Positions 6,717 to 15,600 of a DNA stretch of 17,387 bases are shown one piece after another. Every line of letters starts with the position of its first letter. Position 1 is the stretch's first letter. The notes beneath the pieces are model-generated. The model was given only the letters and a program-made list of their open reading frames with translations, did not search any database and had not been told where the DNA came from. The position numbers and the translations under genes were made by a program. This stretch comes from CAZOGW01 sp964579415. GTDB taxonomy: Bacteria > Actinomycetota > Acidimicrobiia > Spongiisociales > UBA5794. Location of the stretch: NCBI GenBank assembly GCA_964579415.1, contig CAZOGW010000062.1:1-17387 (forward strand). Reading direction: 5' to 3'.

Positions 6717-8149
6717 ACCGGCGCCATCGTCGAGTCCGGCGGCCGGCGCTGCTGTACCTCCTTGCGGGCCTGCTGACGCTGGCGGCGTGCTCGCCTTCCG
6801 AGAACACCGGCTCCAAGACCGTGGGCGACCCGCTGGGCGCCCCGGCGACCACCACCACCCTTCCCGACGATGCCCCGACAGACACCACGGCTCCGCCTGC
6901 CACCACGGCGCCACCGGAGGGCACCGGCCTGGAGCCGCCCACCATGCCCGACCCGTACGACATCCTTTCCGACGCGCTGGAACCGCTCGCCGGGTTCGCC
7001 GGCATCGACGAGGAGCCGTCCGAGCTGCTCGACACCGTCGGCTTCCGGCTCTCACCCGTCGTCGACGGGTGGATGCGGGCCGTGATGTGGGACAGCCTCG
7101 AGGTGGGCGGCGAGCCCGTGCTCGTGGTGGCCATGTACCCCTACGGCGAGCTGCGCGCCGATCCGTTCACCCCCCTCGGCATGGCGGGCATCGCCGCCGG
7201 TGCCGACATCGAGGTGGAAGACGCCACCGTCGACGGCGCCACGGCCTGGAGGTTCCAACTCGACGACGAGTGGTGGTACACCTGGGCGGGCCATTCGGTC
7301 GCCTTCCTCGCCGTCGGTGACGACGAGGCGGTAGAAGCGGTGCTCGAGCCTCTGGTGGCCGCCGACGCCGAGGTGTACGCCTGGGAGACCGGCGACTGCC
7401 TCTACACGGCACCCGACGACGGCGCCCAGGTGCCCTACGCCCCGTTCGGCGACGACATCGTCGTCCCCTGCGACGGTCCCCACAGCCACTACGTCCTGGC
7501 CACCACGACCTTCGACGAAGCGGCCGGCGGCATCGGCGACGAGGAGTACCTCGCCCTGCAGACGCTGTGCGGTGAGAGCTTCGAGGAGCACGTCGGCCTC
7601 CCATCGACCGAGTCGGCCGTGGACCTGGTCATCTACGCCCCCGACGAGGACGAGTGGGACCGGGGCGACCGCTACGGCGCCTGCGTCATCGGCCGCTACG
7701 CCGGCGGTGAGCCGATGCTCGTCGAAGACACGTACCGGGGCATGGGAGAGGCGGCACGCCTCGACCGGACACCCGGCGACTGTTACGGCCCCTTCGGGAT
7801 CGCCTCCCCGCCGGTGCCCTGCGACCAGCCGCACGTGTACCAGTACCTGGGGGCGGCGGACCTGCCCAGTTCGGGGGAGTACCCGTCCGGGGCCGGCGAG
7901 CAGCAGGCGGTCGCCGCCTGCGACCAACTCCTCGCCGGTCAGGCGTCCACCACCGAGAGCGGCGACGGCCGTATCGAGACCTTCGCCATGGCCCCGCCGC
8001 CGCATCGATGGGAGCAGGGCGAGCGGACCGTCCACTGCTTCGCCTACCCGGCGCCCCTCGATCCGGACGACACGGTGCCGCTGATCATCGTGGGACCGCT
8101 GCAGGGCGAGTGGCGCATCCTCCCCGCCGAGGACGTCATCGACGCGTAG
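6713..8149 (+). CDS. Lipoprotein with two septum-formation-type (Septum_form-like) modules
   Basis: This 478-residue exported protein begins with a basic stretch (MNRRHRRVRRP), a hydrophobic core and the lipobox LAAC with Cys26 as the lipid-modified residue. A Thr/Pro-rich linker follows (~44-78). Residues ~85-220 form a domain I do not recognise. Two related Cys-containing modules follow. The first has GDCL (227-230), VPCDGPHSHYV (251-261) and GDRYGACVIG (318-327). The second has GDCY (355-358), VPCDQPHVYQ (368-377) and GERTVHCFAY (436-445). The GDC...VPC..PH...C pattern matches what I know of the actinobacterial septum-formation (Septum_form) domain; the cysteines probably pair as disulfides outside the membrane. 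The ATG overlaps the stop of the polyprenyl synthase (ATGA). It is convergent with lysS, 30 bp away. The role in cell-envelope or division processes is inference. Confidence 0.85.
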   Translation: MNRRHRRVRRPALLYLLAGLLTLAACSPSENTGSKTVGDPLGAPATTTTLPDDAPTDTTAPPATTAPPEGTGLEPPTMPDPYDILSDALEPLAGFAGIDEEPSELLDTVGFRLSPVVDGWMRAVMWDSLEVGGEPVLVVAMYPYGELRADPFTPLGMAGIAAGADIEVEDATVDGATAWRFQLDDEWWYTWAGHSVAFLAVGDDEAVEAVLEPLVAADAEVYAWETGDCLYTAPDDGAQVPYAPFGDDIVVPCDGPHSHYVLATTTFDEAAGGIGDEEYLALQTLCGESFEEHVGLPSTESAVDLVIYAPDEDEWDRGDRYGACVIGRYAGGEPMLVEDTYRGMGEAARLDRTPGDCYGPFGIASPPVPCDQPHVYQYLGAADLPSSGEYPSGAGEQQAVAACDQLLAGQASTTESGDGRIETFAMAPPPHRWEQGERTVHCFAYPAPLDPDDTVPLIIVGPLQGEWRILPAEDVIDA

Positions 8150-8154
8150 GCGCA

Positions 8155-8179
8155 TACGTAGTACGTAGTACGTAGTACG
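8155..8179. repeat. Heptamer tandem repeat TACGTAG, ~3.6 copies
   Basis: TACGTAG occurs at 8155-8161, 8162-8168 and 8169-8175, followed by a partial TACG at 8176-8179, with no mismatch. Each unit contains the palindrome TACGTA, so the array can fold on itself. Together with flanking GTAG (8146-8149) and CTAC (8180-8183), which include the stops of the two convergent genes, it could form a stem that ends transcription from both sides. It is AT-richer than anything nearby. No coding role. Confidence 0.85.
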
Positions 8180-9685
8180 CTACTTCGGTCTCATCGTCGG
8201 GAACAGCAGCACGTCGCGTATGTGCGTATGCCCGGTGAGCAGCATCACCAGGCGGTCGACGCCGATGCCGAGGCCGCCGGTGGGCGGCAGTCCGTACTCG
8301 AGGGCGCGGATGTAGTCCTCGTCGACGGGATGGGCCTCCTCGTCGCCGGCGAGACGGGCGGCGGCCTGGGCCTCGAAGCGGTCCCGCTGGTCGAGGGGGT
8401 CGTTCAGCTCGGAGAAGGCGTTGGCGTACTCCGACCCGGCGATGAACAGCTCGAAGCGCTCGGTGAGGTGCGGATCGGTGCGGTGGCGGCGGGCCAGCGG
8501 GGAGACTTCGACGGGGTGGTCGAGCACGTAGGTGGGCTCCCACAGGTCGTCGGCGACGTGGGCCTCGAAGATGGCATCGACGATCCTCCCGTGGCGCCAG
8601 GCCGGGTCCGGTTCGACGCTGAGGCGCCGCGCCACGGCACGGGCCTGCTCAACATCGGCATCGAAGTCGATGCGCTCGCCGGCCACCTCGGCGACCAGGT
8701 CGACCATGCGGGCGCGGCGATACGGGGGCGACAGGTCGACGGTCCGGCCCTGGTACTCCACCTGCGCCGCGCCGGTGGCGGCGACCGCGACCGCCGAGAG
8801 GATCTCCTCCACCATCACCGCCACGTCGTTGTAGTCGGCCAGCGCCTGGTACGACTCCAGCATGGTGAACTCGGGGTTGTGGGTGGCGTCGATACCCTCG
8901 TTGCGGAAGATGCGCCCGATCTCGAAGACCCGCTCCAGGCCCCCCACCACCAGCCGCTTCAGGTAGAGCTCGGTGGCGATGCGGAGGCGCATGTCCATGC
9001 CGAGAGCGTGGTGATGGGTCTCGAAGGGACGGGCGAGCGCCCCGGTGGCCTCGGCGAGCAGCACCGGGGTCTCCACCTCGATGTAACCGCGGTCCTCGAA
9101 CTGGTGGCGAAGCTCGGCGACGATGCGGGCCCGGGTGACCGCGGTGCGGCGCGACTCCTCGTTCACCATCAGGTCGAGGTAGCGCTGCCGGGAGCGGGCC
9201 TCGGTGTCGGTGAGCCCGTGCCACTTCTCGGGGAGGGGCCGCAGCGACTTGGCGAGCAGGTCGAAGCCCTCGACCTTGACGCTGAGCTCCCCGGTCTTGG
9301 TGGTGACCACCTCTCCGGAGGCACCGATCCAGTCGCCGACGTCGAGTTCGTCGAAGGTGGCGAACGCCTCCTCGCCGAGCACGGCGCGGCTCACGAAGAG
9401 CTGGATGGTGCCGCCGGGATCGGCGAGCACGGCGAAGGTGAGGCGCCCCAGCCGGCGTAGCCCCAGGACGCGCCCGGCGACAACCACCTGCTCCCCGGTG
9501 TCGGTCGCCGGCTCCAGCCCGGCGTGGCGCTGATGCAGCTCGGCGGAGGTGGCGGTGCGTTCGAAGCGGTAGGGGTAGCCGCCGGCGGCGACGTGCCCCT
9601 GGTGCTTGGCGAGGCGGGCCGCTGTCAGCGGGTGCGAGGCGAGGCCGGCCTCGTCGTCGACCGGCTCGTCGGGGGTTTCGTTCAC
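8180..9685 (-). CDS. lysS: Lysyl-tRNA synthetase, class II
   Basis: This 501-residue class II enzyme charges tRNA-Lys with lysine using ATP. An N-terminal OB-fold anticodon-binding domain (~65-150, VVVAGRVLGLRRLGRLTFAVL) leads into RSRQRYLDLM (165-173), a LysRS hallmark. Motif 2 is FEIGRIFRNEG (254-264) with HNPEFTMLE, and motif 3 is GLGIGVDRLVML near 471-482, followed by IRDVLLFPTMRPK. All look intact and the length is normal. The GTG start at 9685 is chosen from the AGGAAG about five bases upstream and from the 4-bp GTGA overlap with the coaX stop. The frame is open upstream only through antisense coaX sequence. It is the last gene of the DUF2520-panC-coaX-lysS operon, a neighbourhood also known at the M. 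tuberculosis lysS locus. The window does not show whether the genome has a second, class I LysRS. Confidence 0.96.
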   Translation of the reverse strand: MNETPDEPVDDEAGLASHPLTAARLAKHQGHVAAGGYPYRFERTATSAELHQRHAGLEPATDTGEQVVVAGRVLGLRRLGRLTFAVLADPGGTIQLFVSRAVLGEEAFATFDELDVGDWIGASGEVVTTKTGELSVKVEGFDLLAKSLRPLPEKWHGLTDTEARSRQRYLDLMVNEESRRTAVTRARIVAELRHQFEDRGYIEVETPVLLAEATGALARPFETHHHALGMDMRLRIATELYLKRLVVGGLERVFEIGRIFRNEGIDATHNPEFTMLESYQALADYNDVAVMVEEILSAVAVAATGAAQVEYQGRTVDLSPPYRRARMVDLVAEVAGERIDFDADVEQARAVARRLSVEPDPAWRHGRIVDAIFEAHVADDLWEPTYVLDHPVEVSPLARRHRTDPHLTERFELFIAGSEYANAFSELNDPLDQRDRFEAQAAARLAGDEEAHPVDEDYIRALEYGLPPTGGLGIGVDRLVMLLTGHTHIRDVLLFPTMRPK

Positions 9686-10464
9686 GCGTCTTCCTGGTTG
9701 AGGTGGTAAATGAGGCGGAGGCCGTCGAGCGTGAGGTGCTCGTCGATCACGTCGACAGTACGGCAGTGGGGAACGATGGTAGAGGCGAGCCCACCGGTGG
9801 CGACCACGGTGGGTGGCGGGCCGTCGCCGGAGATCTCGGCGGCGAGCCGGGACACGATCCCGTCGACCAGCCCGGCGTGCCCGTAGAGGGCGCCGCTCTG
9901 GATGGCCTCGACCGTGCCCTTGCCGATGGGGGAACGGGGCGGCACGTACTCGACGTTGCGCAGCGCCGCCGTCCCGCCCACCAGCGCCTCGGTGGCGATG
10001 ACAAGGCCGGGGGCGATGGCGCCGCCGAGGTACTCGCCGCCGCGGCCCACCACGTCGAAGTTGGTGGAGGTACCGAAGTCGACGGCGATGGCCGGCGCCC
10101 CGTAGGCCTCCCGGGCCGCCACCGAGTTGACCACCCGGTCGGCGCCGACCTCGCGGGGGTTGTCGATGAGGATGGGCATGCCGGTGCGGGTGCCCGGCCC
10201 AACGACGACCAGCGGGCCGCCGGTCATGCGGTCGGCGACGGTGCGCAGCGGGCCGGTGAGCGCCGGGACCACGCTGGAGAGGGCGATCCCGGAGATGTCC
10301 TGCGGCTCGTAGCCCTTGAGCGCCAGCATGGAGCCGAACCACATCTGCATCTCGTCGACGGTTCGCTGCCGGGTGGTGGTGAGGCGCCAGTCGGCGACCA
10401 GGCCCTCACCGTCGTAGAGCCCGACCACGGTGTTGGAGTTGCCCACGTCGATGACCAGCAGCAC
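9682..10464 (-). CDS. coaX: Type III pantothenate kinase
   Basis: This 260-residue enzyme phosphorylates pantothenate in the first step of coenzyme A synthesis. It is the type III, ASKHA-fold version that is not feedback-inhibited by CoA. The P-loop-like DVGNSNT (6-12) opens the protein. GADRVVN (107-113) and AVDFGTSTNFD (127-137) match the family's ribose- and phosphate-binding segments, and GTVEAIQSGALYG (183-195) and VATGGLA (221-227) follow as expected. The GTG at 10464 is preceded by a G/A-rich GGAGGGGG and gives the normal family length. The frame is open further upstream, but only across panC. It starts one base past the panC stop, and its own stop overlaps the lysS start (GTGA), so all are co-translated. 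In the comparable M. tuberculosis locus panD precedes coaX; here nothing separates panC and coaX. Confidence 0.95.
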   Translation of the reverse strand: MLLVIDVGNSNTVVGLYDGEGLVADWRLTTTRQRTVDEMQMWFGSMLALKGYEPQDISGIALSSVVPALTGPLRTVADRMTGGPLVVVGPGTRTGMPILIDNPREVGADRVVNSVAAREAYGAPAIAVDFGTSTNFDVVGRGGEYLGGAIAPGLVIATEALVGGTAALRNVEYVPPRSPIGKGTVEAIQSGALYGHAGLVDGIVSRLAAEISGDGPPPTVVATGGLASTIVPHCRTVDVIDEHLTLDGLRLIYHLNQEDA

Positions 10465-10465
10465 G

Positions 10466-11359
10466 TCAGCCCCCTCCCCCGAGCATCCCTGCCTGTTCCA
10501 GGCGAACACCGCGGTCGACGGTGAACCCGCCGCCGTCACGGTCGAAGTGGATGTTGTCGATGAGGCGGGTGGCGCCCACCCGGGCGGCCACAGCGAGGAA
10601 GGCGGGCCGGTCCAGCTCGTCGAGTCGGGAGAGGTCGGCGACCGACACCAACTCCACGTAGTCGGGGGCGATACCGGCGCCGTCGAGCTCGGAACGCACC
10701 AGCCGCTCCAGCACCGCGGCGGAGCGCTCGCACGAGTCGGCGGCGTCGGCAGCCCTCATCAGCCCCCGGGAAAGGGACAGGGCGGCGACCCGGTCGGTGG
10801 CGGAGAGGTAGACGTTGCGCGACGACAACGCCAGGCCGTCGGCGTCGCGGATGGTGGCGCCGCCGACGATCTCGACGGGGATCGCCAGGTCGGCGACGAG
10901 GCGGCGGATCACGGCAAGCTGCTGGGCGTCCTTGCGCCCGAAGTAGGCACGGTGCGGCTGGATGCCGGCGAGGAGCGTGGTGACCACGGTGGCGACCCCG
11001 TCGAAGTGCCCGGGCCGGTGGGCGCCGTCGAGGCGGTCCGCCATGCCCGGCACCGTCACCACCGTCACCGCGCCCGGCGGGTAAACCTCTTCGACCTCGG
11101 GGGCGAAGAGCACGTCGACACCGGCCTCCTCCGCCAGGGCGGCGTCCCGGTCCAGGTCGCGGGGGTAGCGGGCGAAGTCCTCGCCGGGAGCGAACTGGGT
11201 GGGGTTGACGAACAGGCTCATGGTCACCGTGTCTCCCGCCTGGCGGGCAGCGGCGACGTGGGAGAGGTGGCCCTCGTGGAGGAAGCCCATGGTGGGGACC
11301 AGCCCGACGTGGCCGGTGGCGAGGTCGCGGGCCTCGGTGAAGGTGCGGGCCACCTTCAC
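10466..11359 (-). CDS. panC: Pantoate-beta-alanine ligase (pantothenate synthetase)
   Basis: This 297-residue enzyme joins pantoate and beta-alanine with ATP to make pantothenate. Nucleotidyltransferase landmarks are all present: VPTMGFLHEGHLSHV with the HxGH motif (HEGH, 28-31), SLFVNPTQF (48-56, pantoate contact), YFGRKDAQQL (139-148) and RDADGLALSSRNVYLS (171-186), the KMSKS-like segment. The GTG at 11359 gives MKVARTF and is preceded by GGGAGGAG with suitable spacing. It overlaps the stop of the DUF2520 gene by four bases (GTGA). The longer frame upstream lies antisense-free within that gene and adds no homology. The C-terminus ends in a run of four glycines, one base before the coaX start. 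It lies in the CoA-biosynthesis operon; the beta-alanine-making panD is not next to it. Confidence 0.96.
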   Translation of the reverse strand: MKVARTFTEARDLATGHVGLVPTMGFLHEGHLSHVAAARQAGDTVTMSLFVNPTQFAPGEDFARYPRDLDRDAALAEEAGVDVLFAPEVEEVYPPGAVTVVTVPGMADRLDGAHRPGHFDGVATVVTTLLAGIQPHRAYFGRKDAQQLAVIRRLVADLAIPVEIVGGATIRDADGLALSSRNVYLSATDRVAALSLSRGLMRAADAADSCERSAAVLERLVRSELDGAGIAPDYVELVSVADLSRLDELDRPAFLAVAARVGATRLIDNIHFDRDGGGFTVDRGVRLEQAGMLGGGG

Positions 11360-12225
11360 CGGCGCTCCTCCCACTCCAGCAGCATCTCCTCGAAGTCGTG
11401 AGCCGTTCCGGCGACCGCGGCCAGTTGCATGACGCCCTGGGCGAAGGCGGGCAACCACTGCGGGGCCGCGTCGGCGACGGCGTCGAGCTGGGCGGAGACC
11501 GTGGCCACGTCGCCACGCGCCACCGGGCCGGTGAGGGCGGGACGGGGGCCGATGGCGAAGGCGTTGGCCACCACCGCCTCCACCAGAGGCCGGGCGGCGT
11601 CGAAGGGCACCCCGGCGGCCTCGAACAGGTCGTGGGCCATGGTCAGCGCAGCCAGCGGCAGGTTGGCTGCCGCGGCCGCCGCGGCGTGGTAGAGCGGCTT
11701 GGCGGCGTCCTCGATGTCGAAGGGGTAGGCGCCCATCGACTCGGTGAGGATGTGGAGTCGGTTGTGCAGGTCGCCCCGTGCGGTGACACCGATCCAGGCG
11801 CCCTCCATGCGGGCGGCTCCGGCGGCGGGGGTGGGCAGGGTCTGTAGCGGGTGGAAGGCGCCGATGGCCAGCCCCACCGAGGCGAGCGGCTCGAGAGTCG
11901 AGACCGGGAGCAGCCCGGAGAGGTGGACGGCGGCGGTGACGGCGGAGGCGGTGGGAGCGATGCCGCGGGCGACGTCGGCGACGGCGCCGTCGCGGGTGGC
12001 GATCACCAGCAGGTCGGCGGCGGGCAGCGGGTCCTCGCCCGCCACCAGCGCCGTAGTTCCCAGCGTCGCCGCCGCCCCTTCGGCATGGCCCGCCTCCCGA
12101 CCGACGACCGCTGCTATCCGGTGCCCGGCGTTGCGTGCGGCGAGGGCGAGGGCGAGCCCGGCCCTACCCGGGCCGACGACGACGATGGCGAGGCGTTCTC
12201 CGGCTTCAGTCCCTGCGGTACCCAT
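11356..12225 (-). CDS. Rossmann-like / DUF2520 protein, possible ketopantoate-reductase-like enzyme
   Basis: This is a 289-residue oxidoreductase-like protein. An N-terminal Rossmann fold is marked by VVVGPGRAGLALALAA (15-30, GxGxxG-like GPGRAG) and DLLVIATRDGAV. A helical C-terminal DUF2520 half contains GAFHPLQTLP, KPLYHAAAAAAANLPLAA and the final helix. The FHPLQ segment with the YHAAA helix is the usual signature. These proteins sit beside panC in many actinobacteria, including the M. tuberculosis Rv3603c-panC arrangement. The genomic tie and fold suggest an NAD(P)H-dependent step in pantoate supply, in the manner of ketopantoate reductase; this is inference. The ATG at 12225 heads the operon. 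No Shine-Dalgarno is seen; a TACACT lies 11 bases upstream. The frame is open further upstream but enters antisense metY sequence. Confidence 0.88.
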   Translation of the reverse strand: MGTAGTEAGERLAIVVVGPGRAGLALALAARNAGHRIAAVVGREAGHAEGAAATLGTTALVAGEDPLPAADLLVIATRDGAVADVARGIAPTASAVTAAVHLSGLLPVSTLEPLASVGLAIGAFHPLQTLPTPAAGAARMEGAWIGVTARGDLHNRLHILTESMGAYPFDIEDAAKPLYHAAAAAAANLPLAALTMAHDLFEAAGVPFDAARPLVEAVVANAFAIGPRPALTGPVARGDVATVSAQLDAVADAAPQWLPAFAQGVMQLAAVAGTAHDFEEMLLEWEERR

Positions 12226-12236
12226 ACCGGCCGCCG

Positions 12237-12242
12237 AGTGTA
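12237..12242 (-). promoter_or_regulatory. Candidate -10 element (TACACT) of the DUF2520-panC-coaX-lysS operon
   Basis: TACACT on the minus strand fits TANNNT and lies 11 bases before the ATG at 12225, implying a leader of only a few bases. It shares the 84-bp divergent region with metY. No -35 is recognisable. Confidence 0.3.
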
Positions 12243-12297
12243 GGCCATGCCTGAGTCGTCTCCCATGCGAGCGGTCGGGGGCTCCGGGCGGGGGCTC

Positions 12298-12303
12298 TAG
12301 CAT
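12298..12303 (+). promoter_or_regulatory. Candidate -10 element (TAGCAT) of a leaderless metY transcript
   Basis: TAGCAT ends six bases before the ATG at 12310, so transcription would begin at the start codon. TCCGCC between them is not a ribosome site. No -35 and no sulfur-responsive operator are recognisable in the preceding 80 bases. Confidence 0.35.
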
Positions 12304-12309
12304 TCCGCC

Positions 12310-13608
12310 ATGAGCGATCGCCACCACACTTACGGGTTCGACACCCGGTCCATCCACGCCGGGCAGCGCCCGGACCCGGAGACGGGGGCACGTGCCCAGC
12401 CCATCTACGCCACCACGTCGTTCGTCTTCGAGGACGCCCAGCAGGCCGCCGACCTGTTCGCCTTGCAGACGTTCGGCAGCATCTACACCCGCATCGGCAA
12501 CCCCACCACCGCCGCCTTCGAGGAGCGGATGGCCTCGCTCGAAGGCGGTCTGGGGGCGCTGGCCACCGCCTCGGGCCAATCGGCGCAACTCATCTCCCTG
12601 CTCACCCTGGCCCAGCAGGGCGACGAAGTCGTCGCCTCCCGCTCCCTGTACGGCGGCACCTACACCCAGTTCGACGTCACCCTGCGCCGCATGGGCGTCG
12701 ATGTCACCTTCGTCGACTTCGGCGATCCCGACGCCGTGGAGGCCGCCATCGGCGACAGGACCAAGGCGCTCTACGGCGAGACCGTGGGGAACCCCCGAGC
12801 CGACATCCTCGACATCGAGCGCTACGCCGGCATCGCCCACGCCCGCGGCATCCCCCTCGTCGTGGACAACACCTTCGCCACCCCCTACCTGTGCCGGCCC
12901 ATCGAGCACGGCGCCGACATCGTGGTCCACTCCGCCACCAAGTTCATCGGCGGCCACGGCGTAGCCATGGGCGGCGTCATCGTCGAGTCGGGCGCCTTCC
13001 CCTACGACAACGGCAACTTCCCCCTCCTCACCGACCCGTCGCCGGCGTACCACGACCTGCGCTTCTGGGAGAACTTCCGCGAGTACGCCTACCTGATGAA
13101 GGCACGCACCGAGCTGTTGCGGGACATCGGCGCCGCACCGTCGCCGTTCAACTCGTTCCTCCTCCTCATCGGCCTGGAGACGCTGCCGCTGCGCATGGCC
13201 CGCCACACCGCCAATGCCCGGGCGGTGGCCCAGTTCCTCGCCGAGCGGGAGGAGGTGGCCTGGGTCTCGTTCCCGGTGTTCGCCGACAACCCGTGGACGA
13301 CCCTGGCCGAGCGCTACCTGCCCGAGGGCCCCGGAGCGGTGTTCACCTTCGGGCTTCACGGCGGGTTCAAGGCAGGTGTGAAGTTCATCGAGAACGTCGA
13401 GCTGGCTTCCCACCTCGCCAACGTCGGGGACGCCAAGACCCTGGTGATCCACCCCGCCTCCACTACCCACCAGCAGGTACCGACCGAGGAGAGGGTCGCC
13501 GCCGGCGTCGGCGACGACATGATCCGCATCTCGGTGGGCATCGAGACCCTGGACGACATCCTGTGGGACCTCGACAAGGCCCTCGTCGCCAGCAAGGACG
13601 TGACATGA
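12310..13608 (+). CDS. metY: O-acetylhomoserine sulfhydrylase (PLP-dependent)
   Basis: This 432-residue member of the Cys/Met-metabolism PLP family converts O-acetylhomoserine and sulfide to homocysteine for methionine synthesis. GFDTRSIHAGQRPDPETGARAQPIYATTSF (9-38) is typical of MetY. YTRIGNPT (59-66) supplies the phosphate-contacting Tyr-x-Arg of the partner subunit, Asp186 lies in VVDNTFATPY, and Lys211 in HSATKFIGGHG is the Schiff-base lysine. The length of about 430, longer than cystathionine gamma-lyases and MetB (~380-400), and the inserted FPLLTDPSPAYHDLRFWE favour MetY over those enzymes. The ATG at 12310 appears leaderless. The stop overlaps the next ATG by four bases (ATGA). It begins the plus-strand operon that continues with the CoA-binding protein and zwf. 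Confidence 0.94.
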   Translation: MSDRHHTYGFDTRSIHAGQRPDPETGARAQPIYATTSFVFEDAQQAADLFALQTFGSIYTRIGNPTTAAFEERMASLEGGLGALATASGQSAQLISLLTLAQQGDEVVASRSLYGGTYTQFDVTLRRMGVDVTFVDFGDPDAVEAAIGDRTKALYGETVGNPRADILDIERYAGIAHARGIPLVVDNTFATPYLCRPIEHGADIVVHSATKFIGGHGVAMGGVIVESGAFPYDNGNFPLLTDPSPAYHDLRFWENFREYAYLMKARTELLRDIGAAPSPFNSFLLLIGLETLPLRMARHTANARAVAQFLAEREEVAWVSFPVFADNPWTTLAERYLPEGPGAVFTFGLHGGFKAGVKFIENVELASHLANVGDAKTLVIHPASTTHQQVPTEERVAAGVGDDMIRISVGIETLDDILWDLDKALVASKDVT

Positions 13609-14108
13609 CCGCCCCAGCCGTCGCCGCCACCGAGGCCGTCCCCGAGGCAAGCGCCCGGGAGCGTCTTCACATCATCCAGAACGCCCGCACCGTGGCCCTG
13701 GTCGGTGTGTCCCCCAACCCGTTACGGTCGTCGAACTTCGTCGCCACCTACCTGGTGCGCACCCCGCTCACCATGTACCCGGTCAACCCCAACGCCGACG
13801 AGGTCCTCGGGCTCAAGGCCTACCCCTCGCTGGCGGATCTGCCCGAGCCGCCCGACATCGTCGACGTCTTCCGCGCCCATGACGCAATACCCGGAGTGGT
13901 CGACGAGGCGATCGCGGTCGGGGCCAAGGTGGTGTGGCTCCAGCTCGGGCTGCGCCACGACGAGGCCGCCCGCAAGGCGATGGACGCCGGACTCCAGGTG
14001 GTGCAGGATCGCTGCCTCAAGATCGAGCACGCCCGCTTCGCCGGCGGGCTCCACCTGGGTGGCTTCGACACCGGGGTGATCAGCTCGCGGCGCCGGCGCG
14101 ATATCTGA
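13605..14108 (+). CDS. CoA-binding (YccU-type) Rossmann domain protein
   Basis: This 167-residue protein consists of one CoA_binding_2-type Rossmann domain. The nucleotide loop is VALVGVSPNPLRSSN (~30-44), followed by YPVNPNADEVLGLKAYPSLADLP and PDIVDVFRA. VVWLQLGLRHDEAARKAMDAG and the near-terminal VVQDRCLKIEHARF complete the family pattern. The DRCLKIEH segment carries the conserved Cys. Members bind CoA; their exact job is not established. Placement directly behind metY is common in bacteria and hints at a role in sulfur metabolism or CoA-dependent control of it. AAGGA lies about seven bases before the ATG at 13605, which overlaps the metY stop. It ends four bases before zwf. Confidence 0.9.
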   Translation: MTAPAVAATEAVPEASARERLHIIQNARTVALVGVSPNPLRSSNFVATYLVRTPLTMYPVNPNADEVLGLKAYPSLADLPEPPDIVDVFRAHDAIPGVVDEAIAVGAKVVWLQLGLRHDEAARKAMDAGLQVVQDRCLKIEHARFAGGLHLGGFDTGVISSRRRRDI

Positions 14109-14112
14109 CCCT

Positions 14113-15555
<1,443 letters not shown>

Positions 15556-15573
15556 CTCTCCGCCGGGTGCTCC

Positions 15574-15600
15574 ACCGGCCGGCAGCGGCGGGTGGCCGGT
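15574..15600. terminator. Possible bidirectional terminator hairpin between zwf and the response regulator gene
   Basis: ACCGGCC (15574-15580) and GGCCGGT (15594-15600) are perfect inverted arms around a 13-base G-rich loop. They lie in the 45-bp gap between two convergent stops. There is no T-run on either strand, so a classical intrinsic terminator is not shown. Position is the main support. Confidence 0.35.

Noticed and set aside
8155..8179. Heptamer array considered as a CRISPR or attachment site
   Set aside because: The units are 7 bases with no spacers, there are no cas genes or integrase nearby, and the array sits between housekeeping genes.
8222..9460. Long plus-strand open frame antisense to lysS
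   Set aside because: It lies opposite intact lysS, is rich in Gly/Val/Glu from complementary codons, and has no recognisable domain.
12226..13650. Upstream extension of the DUF2520 frame across metY
   Set aside because: The extension is antisense to metY. The protein family begins just before the GPGRAG Rossmann loop, so the ATG at 12225 is preferred.
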